13,349 bases of DNA from DASVSE01 sp036399715 (GTDB taxonomy: Bacteria > Bacteroidota > Rhodothermia > Rhodothermales > Rubricoccaceae): contig DASWMO010000001.1 of the NCBI GenBank assembly GCA_036399715.1, positions 1 through 13,349 of the forward strand, given 5' to 3'. How positions within the stretch are numbered: the stretch's first letter is position 1; each line of letters begins with the position of its first letter. Shown one piece after another: positions 6,448-12,200 of this stretch. The position numbers and the translations under genes were made by a program. The notes beneath the pieces are model-generated. The model searched no databases. It had not been told where the DNA came from and saw only the letters and a list, made by a program, of their open reading frames with translations.

Positions 6448-7776
6448 TCACTCGATCCGGCGGCGGATGAACCAGCGCTCGCCGAAGTTCAGCGTCAGCG
6501 AGCCGCGCGCGAACACGTCGCGGACGAGCGCGCCCTCGGTCGCGCCGCGCGTGCCGACCTCGAAGCCGAGGTCGATGTGGGCGCCCGAGATGCGGTTCGG
6601 GACCGACAGGCCACCCGTGAGGGCGAGCGTCTGGACCGTCGAGCCGTCGGGCGCGTAGAGGCCCCGCTCGCCGTAGGCGCCGAGGCGGTAGGCCGTCCGC
6701 GAGAGGATCCCCGCGTTACGGTTGCGCCCGGCAGGCACGATCTCGACGCCGCCACCGACGCGGAGCCGGTCGCGGAGGTCGTCGAGGCCAGCCGCCTCGT
6801 TGTATCCGCCGACGGGCAGCGTGCTCTCGAAGCGCGACCACGGCTCGTACACGGCGTCCACGGCCGCGAGCCAGCGCGCGCCCGAGCGGTACGAGAGGCC
6901 GCCGCGGGCGAGCAGCGGCAGCGTCGCCGAGCCGTCGGTCTCGGTCGCGAGCGTGTCGCGGTCGAGGCTCTCGCCGAGCGTGAGCGTCTGCGAGCCCGAG
7001 AGGCGCGTCGGGAGCGTGACGGCGAGGCCGAGCGTGAGCGCATCGTCCTCGCGGGCGAGCGCGCGGGCGGTCGCGGCCGCGCCGAGCGTGCCGGAGATGC
7101 CGCGGAGCCGCGTCGAGCGCGCCTGCCGGACCTCGTCGAAGACGCCTGCTTCGAAGGTGGTCCGCTGAACGTACTCGACGGTCCCGAAGAGGACGTCGGC
7201 CGATGCGCCGATCTGGAGCGCCTGCCCGATCCGCAGCCCGAGGCCGCCCGAGATGCGCTGGAGGCCGCCGCCGCCTTCCTGGTTGAGCGCGTACGCCGTC
7301 GTGTCGTCCTCGGTCATGAGGACGCCCGGGATGGCGGCCCGGTAGTTCACGCGCGAGTACGGCCGGTACGCAAGCGTCAGCCCGAGCCGCGACGGCAGCA
7401 GCGGAATCCCGAGCTGCACGGCCGCGACATCGCCCGCAGTCGCACGGCTCGCACCGTCCGACGACGCGTCGGTGGACCGGATGCCCTGGATGCCGACCGA
7501 CGCGCTGAACGTCGTGATCTGCTGGTCCGACCACAGCGCCGGGTTGACGAGGCCGTTGTAGAGCACGGACCGGAGCGCGGTCTGGGCGCCGCCGATCATC
7601 TCAGACTGCGACGAGCCGAAGTCGGTCCGCTCGCCGAGGCCGTAGCGCGAGTAGACCGATCCGTAGTTGTTCTGGCCCTGCGCGAGTGCCGGCGAGACCG
7701 CGGCCGGAGCCGCAGCGGCGACGGCGGCCCATGCGGCGGCGAAACGGAGGGCGCGGCGGGACGGGAGGAAAGTCAC
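6448..7776 (-). CDS. Outer-membrane beta-barrel protein (YSRYGLGE type)
   Basis: A 442-residue exported protein, predicted outer-membrane barrel. With a GTG start at 7776 the N-terminus is a good Sec signal: basic RR, a long alanine-rich core and SPALA before Q33. The open frame also allows a TTG at 7854 that would add 26 Arg/Pro-rich residues and overlap the upstream stop. I reject it because it buries the signal peptide, and because CCGACTCC sits 4 nt before the GTG. After the signal comes YGSVYSRYGLGERTDFG, which resembles the opening of many Bacteroidota barrel proteins related to the FadL/PorV class. The rest alternates short Gly-rich polar/hydrophobic strands (for example GLGLRIGQALQIGASADVLFG), as expected of a barrel. 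It is downstream of the DUF4270-like lipoprotein with a 74-bp gap. The substrate is unknown. Confidence 0.75.
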   Translation of the reverse strand: MTFLPSRRALRFAAAWAAVAAAAPAAVSPALAQGQNNYGSVYSRYGLGERTDFGSSQSEMIGGAQTALRSVLYNGLVNPALWSDQQITTFSASVGIQGIRSTDASSDGASRATAGDVAAVQLGIPLLPSRLGLTLAYRPYSRVNYRAAIPGVLMTEDDTTAYALNQEGGGGLQRISGGLGLRIGQALQIGASADVLFGTVEYVQRTTFEAGVFDEVRQARSTRLRGISGTLGAAATARALAREDDALTLGLAVTLPTRLSGSQTLTLGESLDRDTLATETDGSATLPLLARGGLSYRSGARWLAAVDAVYEPWSRFESTLPVGGYNEAAGLDDLRDRLRVGGGVEIVPAGRNRNAGILSRTAYRLGAYGERGLYAPDGSTVQTLALTGGLSVPNRISGAHIDLGFEVGTRGATEGALVRDVFARGSLTLNFGERWFIRRRIE

Positions 7777-7850
7777 AGGCGGAGTCGGGCGGGCAGGGGA
7801 GGGCGCCGCCGAGGCGGCAGGTCGCGGAGCGGGACGTCGGGGCAGACGTC

Positions 7851-9059
7851 TCAAGCGTCGGCGCTGACGACCGTCAGCGACAGGCGCGGCTGCCGGGTCG
7901 GGACGGAGCCGTCGGTGACGACTGGGAGCACGTCGAGCGAGACGGCGGCCGTCTGGAGCACGTCCGTGAAGCGGATCTCAAACTGGCGGAACGTCGCCTG
8001 GCCGAGCAGAATCTGCTGGACGAGCTGGGTGAGCTGGACCGGGGCCGTCGTCCGGAGGTCCGAGGACGACGCGACGGGACGGAGGTTGGTGAGGTACTGC
8101 GGCACGCCGGTCGCAGGGCGTGCGAAGACGGTCGCGAGTCGGGCGAGCGGCCGCTTGAACGTCCCCGTCGTCCCGGCGAGCGTGGCGTCGAGGGGAAGCC
8201 GGAGCACGGCCTGCGAGAGCGGCAACCGCAGCACCGAGTCGAACCCGAACCCCAGCTTGATACCCGTCCCGGAGCCCGCGCGGACGAGGCGGCGCCCGAG
8301 CGGCGCCAGACCCGGCGGGCCGGACGTGATGCGGGTAAAGACCTCCGAGAGGGGGAAGGAGACCGTGTCGCGCGCCGTCGTGACGCGGATCACGCTGCGC
8401 CGCGAGGCGATGCGGTTGCTCGCCGTCGCCGTGAACCCGAAAACGGCGCCGGCATCTGCAGCCGACGTCGGGCGCAGCTCGAAGCCCTCGAAGCTCGACG
8501 AGAACGAGGCGCTGCTGAAGAGCGAGTCGTTGGCGGCCACCCACGCGGCTGGGAGCGTGAACACGACCGTCGAGTCCGCCCCGCGGACCGTCGTCGTGGT
8601 CAGGAGCTCGCCCGTGCCGAGCGTCGTGTCGGACGGAAGGCCTGTCGGGGACCACGCGCCCGTGACCTGCCGGAGCTCGACTGGGAAGGCGGCTGTCGTG
8701 TCGCCGTAGGCGTAGTCGCGGCGGAGCTCGAGCGTGATGCGCGTGATCGGCCGGTCGTCGAACCCGTCGGGCAGCGTCGGCCGCAGCGCGTCGACGTAGG
8801 CCGTCGCGGCAGCATCGCCGTAGAGCGCGTCGCGGACGCTCCCGACGAGGACGCGGGTCTGCGTCGGCGTCGTGCCGTCGGCGAGGCCGGACGTGACGAG
8901 GTCGTAGGCGACCGTGTCGACCGTCGTCGCGGGGAGCACGCGGACGTTCGGGCTGGGCGAGTCCTCGTCGATCAGGCCGAGGCCAACCTCGGAAGGGTCC
9001 TGGCAGGCCGAGAAGGCGACGAGGGCGAGGCCGGCGAAGGCGAGAGCGGAAACGCGCAA
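7851..9059 (-). CDS. DUF4270-like lipoprotein
   Basis: A predicted 402-residue lipoprotein. The N-terminus (L)RVSALAFAGLALVAFSAC has a lipobox FSAC, so C19 would be lipidated. It is followed by QDPSEVGLGLIDEDSPSPNV, which resembles the start of DUF4270 proteins of Bacteroidota ('...CxDDxxxIGxxLl...'). The body is beta-rich with repeated Thr/Ser-Val stretches, including LITLEL-like segments (TRITLELRRDYAYGDTTAAFPVELRQVTGAWS) and an ITSGPPGLAPLGRRLVRAGSGTGIKLGF region. The start codon is TTG (9057-9059). It is chosen because the signal peptide begins exactly there, and CCGACTCC lies 7 nt upstream. It lies between the GT5-only gene, from which a terminator-like hairpin separates it, and the barrel gene. 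Function is unknown. The family assignment rests on the N-terminal pattern and gene neighbourhood recalled from Bacteroidota. Confidence 0.75.
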   Translation of the reverse strand: MRVSALAFAGLALVAFSACQDPSEVGLGLIDEDSPSPNVRVLPATTVDTVAYDLVTSGLADGTTPTQTRVLVGSVRDALYGDAAATAYVDALRPTLPDGFDDRPITRITLELRRDYAYGDTTAAFPVELRQVTGAWSPTGLPSDTTLGTGELLTTTTVRGADSTVVFTLPAAWVAANDSLFSSASFSSSFEGFELRPTSAADAGAVFGFTATASNRIASRRSVIRVTTARDTVSFPLSEVFTRITSGPPGLAPLGRRLVRAGSGTGIKLGFGFDSVLRLPLSQAVLRLPLDATLAGTTGTFKRPLARLATVFARPATGVPQYLTNLRPVASSSDLRTTAPVQLTQLVQQILLGQATFRQFEIRFTDVLQTAAVSLDVLPVVTDGSVPTRQPRLSLTVVSADA

Positions 9060-9131
9060 GACGGAGGGAGTCGGTCCGAGAGGGAGCGCCGGAGGGCGCA
9101 GGCTCGGCGGGAACGGGGCGTCGGTGCCGTT

Positions 9132-9163
9132 CGCGCCCGGCCCATGCGAAAAGGCCCGGCGCG
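9132..9163. promoter_or_regulatory. Interrupted inverted repeat in the spacer upstream of the DUF4270-like gene
   Basis: CGCGCC (9132-9137) pairs with GGCGCG (9158-9163) and GGCC (9139-9142) with GGCC (9153-9156), with one C/C mismatch between them and a 10-nt loop (9143-9152). As minus-strand RNA the loop reads UUUUCGCAUG. It lies about 73 bp before the TTG start, in the 191-bp spacer after the GT5 gene. It could be a leader hairpin or a second, atypical terminator. Confidence 0.4.
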
Positions 9164-9216
9164 CGGCACCGCGTCAGGCTACGTCCCCCGCGGAGCGCCG
9201 TCCGCGACCATCCTGC

Positions 9217-9248
9217 AAAAACGCCGGCCCGCGCCTGGCCGGGCGCGG
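9217..9248 (-). terminator. Candidate intrinsic terminator after the GT5-only gene
   Basis: On the minus strand the hairpin CCGGCC (9242-9237), loop AGGCGCG, GGCCGG (9229-9224) is followed after two bases by TTTTT (9221-9217). A competing 7-bp stem (9248-9242 with 9235-9229) overlaps it. It begins only 2-3 bp past the GT5 stop codon, so it would uncouple that gene from the DUF4270-like gene. The T-run is short, so leakiness is possible. Confidence 0.5.
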
Positions 9249-9250
9249 AC

Positions 9251-10009
9251 TCAAGCCGCGACGGCAGGCTGGAGCGTCGCGTAGAGCGCAGCGGCCCGCT
9301 CGGCGGCGCCTTCGTCGTCGCCGTCGAGCACGGGTCCGGCCGGCTCGCCGTCGTGCGCGGCGTCGCCGGGCGCGTAGGCGACGGCGTCGGCCGTCGTCAG
9401 GCCGATGGCCCGCAGCGACAGACCCCCAAACGATTCAGGCAGGCCGAGAGCGGCTGCCTCGTCCGCCCCGAGGACCGGGTCGAAGCCCTCCACGACGTCT
9501 GGCGTGAAGACGGTCCGAACGGAGGCGAGGGCCTCGTCCTCGCGGATCACGTGGGCGACGAGCGACCCGATCCAGCCCGTGGCGTGGACGATGTCGGGCG
9601 TCCAGCCGAGCTTCTGGGCGGTCGATAGGGCGGCGCGGGCGAGAAAGAGCGCTCGGGCCGGGTTGTCGTCGAAGACCTCGCCGTCCTTGACGTTCAGGTG
9701 GAGGCCCTTCTTTTTGAAGAACACCACCGAGTCCATAAAGTAGACCTGGAGGCGGATGCCGGGGATCGAGGCCACCTTCACCCGCAGTGTATCCGTCTGG
9801 TCGCCGACGGGGATCTCGGCGCCGGAGAGCCGGATGACCTCGTGGAGCCTGTTGCGGCGCTCTGAGACGACGCCGTAGCGCGGCATGATGATGCGCGGCT
9901 CGACGCCGTGCGCCTCCTGAAGGCGTTCCGGGAGGGTCCGCATCAGGCGAGACGTCTCGGTCGTGTCCGAGAAGGGGGCGACTTCGCCAGCGACGAACAG
10001 GACCTTCAT
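9251..10009 (-). CDS. GT5-domain-only 'glycogen/starch synthase'-like protein
   Basis: A 252-residue protein that matches the N-terminal catalytic domain of GT5 glycogen synthases: MKVLFVAGEVAPF at the start, RIIMPRYGVVSERRNRLHEVIRL (38-60), QVYFMDSVVFFKKKGL, then ARALFLARAALSTAQKLGWTPDIVHATGWIGSLVAHV. Full GlgA is about 480 residues, so the whole C-terminal GT-B half is absent. The KTGGLADV motif that contacts ADP-glucose in true GlgA is replaced by SDTTETSR (14-21), so catalysis as a normal synthase is unlikely. Short proteins of this kind, annotated as glycogen/starch synthase, are widespread in Bacteroidota and often lie beside DUF4270 genes (from memory). The C-terminal tail is acidic/alanine-rich. 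The ATG start is supported by homology from residue 1. It is divergent from the HU-type gene, with a terminator candidate just downstream. Confidence 0.83.
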   Translation of the reverse strand: MKVLFVAGEVAPFSDTTETSRLMRTLPERLQEAHGVEPRIIMPRYGVVSERRNRLHEVIRLSGAEIPVGDQTDTLRVKVASIPGIRLQVYFMDSVVFFKKKGLHLNVKDGEVFDDNPARALFLARAALSTAQKLGWTPDIVHATGWIGSLVAHVIREDEALASVRTVFTPDVVEGFDPVLGADEAAALGLPESFGGLSLRAIGLTTADAVAYAPGDAAHDGEPAGPVLDGDDEGAAERAAALYATLQPAVAA

Positions 10010-10040
10010 AGATGGGGCTCAGAGGGCTGTTTCACCTTCT

Positions 10041-10049
10041 CTAAATCTA
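10041..10049 (-). promoter_or_regulatory. Possible Bacteroidota-type -7 promoter element for the GT5-only gene
   Basis: The minus strand reads TAGATTTAG here, close to the TAnnTTTG -7 consensus of Bacteroidota sigma-A promoters. It lies 31 nt upstream of the ATG at 10009, in the only AT-rich part of the spacer. No clear TTG element is visible at -33, so support is weak. Confidence 0.28.
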
Positions 10050-10060
10050 ACTCCGCCCAC

Positions 10061-10104
10061 CGGGTGTGTGCCACCCCCGGGGCCGGAGCCTCGGCCGACA
10101 CCCG
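10061..10104. repeat. 7-bp inverted repeat with long loop upstream of the HU-type gene
   Basis: CGGGTGT (10061-10067) and ACACCCG (10098-10104) are exact reverse complements. The 30-nt interior contains CCCCGGGG (10075-10082) and two GGCC blocks that could pair. It occupies the middle of the 136-bp divergent spacer. It may be an operator or a 5'-leader structure, and composition alone can also produce such symmetry. Confidence 0.35.
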
Positions 10105-10145
10105 CGGGAGGCAGCGTATCATGCCGACCCCTGACGCGTGCTGCC

Positions 10146-10439
10146 GTGACCAAAGCCCAGATCGTGGACCGTATCGCCGATGCGACGGGCCTGACCAAGA
10201 TCGAGACCGAGGCCGTCGTCGACGGGTTTATGCAGACCGTGCTCGACGCCGTCGCCGCGGGCGAGCGCGTCGAACTGCGCGGCTTCGGCACGTTCCGGGC
10301 CGTCGAGCGGGCCGCGCGGACGGCCCGGAACCCGCGCGCGGACGTGGCGGTGCCCGTCCCGGCGCGCCGCGCGGCCGTCTTCAAGCCGGCCCAGGAATTC
10401 CGCCGACGCGTCGAGGCGTCGACGGACGCCTCCGCCTGA
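10146..10439 (+). CDS. HU/IHF-family nucleoid-associated DNA-binding protein
   Basis: A 97-residue protein with the full HU fold. The helical dimerisation half (TKAQIVDRIADATGLTKIETEAVVDGFMQTVLDAV) is followed by ELRGFGTFRAVERAARTARNPR and by VPVPARRAAVFKPAQEFRRRV. The RNP at 61-63 puts the DNA-intercalating proline at residue 63, as in HU. HU/IHF proteins bend DNA as dimers. The family is about 90-95 residues, so this one is complete with a short acidic C-terminal tail (ASTDASA). The start is the GTG at 10146, the point where homology begins. The frame is open further upstream but gives unrelated sequence. It heads a tight plus-strand cluster, with the zinc-ribbon gene following after 10 bp. 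Whether it is the main HU of the cell or a specialised paralogue cannot be told here. Confidence 0.93.
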   Translation: MTKAQIVDRIADATGLTKIETEAVVDGFMQTVLDAVAAGERVELRGFGTFRAVERAARTARNPRADVAVPVPARRAAVFKPAQEFRRRVEASTDASA

Positions 10440-10449
10440 TTCCACCCCT

Positions 10450-11493
10450 GTGACTGCCTGCCCTTCCTGCGGCGCTGCCGTCCGCGACGGCGATGCCCGC
10501 TGCCCGCTCTGCGGGACCGACCTTGCCACGTCGTCGACCCCGGACGACGTGACCGCTACGCCGGCCTCGCTGCCGGACCCTGCCGACGCGACGACACTGC
10601 TCGTGTGCGCCGCGTGCGGGCACAGGAACGTGCCCGGCGCGCGCTTCTGCAACGCCTGCGGTGCGGAGCTCGGCGCCGCCTCCGACGAGGCGACGGCGGC
10701 TCCTGCCCGCCGGCCGGCTCGCCGGCCGTCCACCGCCGCGCCGCCCGAGACGCGGCCCGAGGCGTCGGCTGCGGGCCGCCGGGCGCTGCTGTTCGTCGGC
10801 TCGGGGATCGCGGTCGTCGTGGCGCTGTACGGCATCAGCACGCTGAGCAACCGCGCGCCTGCGCCGGCAACACCCGAGACGGCGGCCGGGACTGCCACCG
10901 CACCGGGCGCCGGTGCATCGGCCGCCGCAGTGCCCGACGGCACGACGCCGCCTCTGGCCGACTCGCTCCAGCGTGCCGCCGACGCCCTCGAAGCGCAGAA
11001 CTCGGCCTCGGGCTGGTACGAGGCCGGCCGGTACTACCTCACGGCGGGCTTCGACGCGCAGCAGGCCGGGGATGCCCAAGGCGTGCTCTGGGTTCGCCGC
11101 GCCGTCGCCGACTTCGAGAAGAGCCTCGCCATCGAGCCAGACCCCGACGTCCGGTTCGCGCTCGCCGAGGCGGCGCAGTTCGACCCGGCCGACCCGATGC
11201 GGCCCGTCGTCGAGTTGCGGACGCTGCTCGCGGCCAACCCGGACCACGTCGGGGGCAACTTCCTGCTCGGGGAGCGGCGGATGCTCATCGGACGGCTGGA
11301 CAGCGCCCGCGTCTCGTTTCAGCGCGTCGTCGCGCTGGCGCCTGCCGGCGACCCGCTGCGCGACCGGGCAGTCCAGATGATCGCGCAGCTGGACCAGGCC
11401 GGCGCCCCGACGCGCGGCGTGCCAGACGGTGCCGGCGCACCCCCGCCCGCCGGCACGCCAGGCGTCGGGCCGACTGGCGCCGCGCCCCGGTGA
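10450..11493 (+). CDS. Double zinc-ribbon, single-TM, TPR-like protein
   Basis: A 347-residue protein with a modular layout. Zinc ribbon 1 uses C4, C7, C18 and C21 (CPSC...CPLC). Zinc ribbon 2 uses C53, C56, C67 and C70 (CAAC...CNAC). A basic/Pro-rich linker leads to one membrane segment at about 112-130 (LLFVGSGIAVVVALYGIS), then an Ala/Pro linker, and a TPR-like helical region at about 186-318. GWYEAGRYYLTAGFDAQQAG and AVADFEKSLAIEPDPDVRFALAEA are typical TPR phrases. The tail is Pro/Gly-rich. The expected topology is zinc ribbons in the cytoplasm and TPRs in the periplasm. The start is the GTG at 10450, 10 bp after the HU stop. Its stop overlaps the next start by 4 bp (GTGA), which suggests translational coupling. 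The function is not known to me. A scaffold between cytoplasm and envelope is one inference. Confidence 0.8.
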   Translation: MTACPSCGAAVRDGDARCPLCGTDLATSSTPDDVTATPASLPDPADATTLLVCAACGHRNVPGARFCNACGAELGAASDEATAAPARRPARRPSTAAPPETRPEASAAGRRALLFVGSGIAVVVALYGISTLSNRAPAPATPETAAGTATAPGAGASAAAVPDGTTPPLADSLQRAADALEAQNSASGWYEAGRYYLTAGFDAQQAGDAQGVLWVRRAVADFEKSLAIEPDPDVRFALAEAAQFDPADPMRPVVELRTLLAANPDHVGGNFLLGERRMLIGRLDSARVSFQRVVALAPAGDPLRDRAVQMIAQLDQAGAPTRGVPDGAGAPPPAGTPGVGPTGAAPR

Positions 11494-12176
11494 CGCGCGG
11501 CCTCGCCGCGGGCGCACTCCTCTGCTGCCTCTGCGCCGGCGCCGCGCTCGCCGGCTGTGCACCTGACGCCGTGCCCCGAACCGTCACCATCCGCGCTGAT
11601 TCGACGCTCGGCTCCGTCCTCGCCGTCGTCGTTCCACTCGTCGAGGCGGACTACCCCGGCCTGACGGTTCGCGTGGACGCGCGTGCGCGAGATGCGGATC
11701 TGGTCATCATGCCCCAGGCCGGCGCGCCGCAGGCCGGTGCGCGGGCACTCGTCCAGGCGAGCCTCGTGCTGGTCGGGGCGCCCGGGCAGGACCCGGCCCC
11801 GACCCTCGAGTCGGCACTCTCGAACGCCTCGTCGGTCGGAGTCGGAGCCGGCAGCGCGTCCGAACGTGGGGCGCGGGCGATGCTGGCGGCAGCCGGGCTC
11901 ACGGCACCACTCGTGCGCTTTCCGACCGTCCAGGCCGCGCTCGATTCGGTTGCCACCCGGGCGACGCCGCTCGCCTTCGCGCTCGCGCCCGAGGCGCTCG
12001 CGTCGTCGAACTACGCGGTCGTGTACCGCCCGAGCGACGCCGAGGGCAGGCCGGTGGTCCTGTCAGGATCGGTCAGCCAGGGCGCGCCACCCGAAGCCCA
12101 GGCCCTGCTCGACGCCCTCGCTGCACCGACGGCGTACCGCGCATGGGCGGCGGCCGGATTCCGCCCGCCGCCGTAA
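11490..12176 (+). CDS. ModA-like substrate-binding lipoprotein, orphan
   Basis: A 228-residue predicted lipoprotein. The N-terminus VTRGLAAGALLCCLCAGAALAGC has lipobox LAGC with C23. The mature part begins VTIRADSTLGSVLAVVVPLVEADYPGLTVRV, like the start of molybdate/extracellular solute-binding ModA proteins, and ends LLDALAAPTAYRAWAAAGFRPPP, like their 'fLlSpeaqailakyGF.P' end. The middle has DADLVIMPQAG, in the place of the family's 'PADVFISA', and GVGAGSASERGARAMLAAAGL. The usual GSSGAL-type loop that contacts the oxyanion is missing, so the ligand is uncertain. The GTG start is in the GTGA overlap with the preceding stop. The frame is open far upstream but antisense-like. No ModB/ModC genes follow: the next gene is convergent, 24 bp away. 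Confidence 0.75.
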   Translation: MTRGLAAGALLCCLCAGAALAGCAPDAVPRTVTIRADSTLGSVLAVVVPLVEADYPGLTVRVDARARDADLVIMPQAGAPQAGARALVQASLVLVGAPGQDPAPTLESALSNASSVGVGAGSASERGARAMLAAAGLTAPLVRFPTVQAALDSVATRATPLAFALAPEALASSNYAVVYRPSDAEGRPVVLSGSVSQGAPPEAQALLDALAAPTAYRAWAAAGFRPPP

Positions 12177-12200
12177 CGCCGGGCAAGCCGTGGGGTCGTG

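Noticed and set aside
6577..9284. Two long plus-strand open frames (710 and 532 residues) opposite the barrel and DUF4270-like genes
   Set aside because: Arg/Glu/Val-rich antisense translation. The minus strand gives signal peptides, a lipobox and beta-rich proteins.
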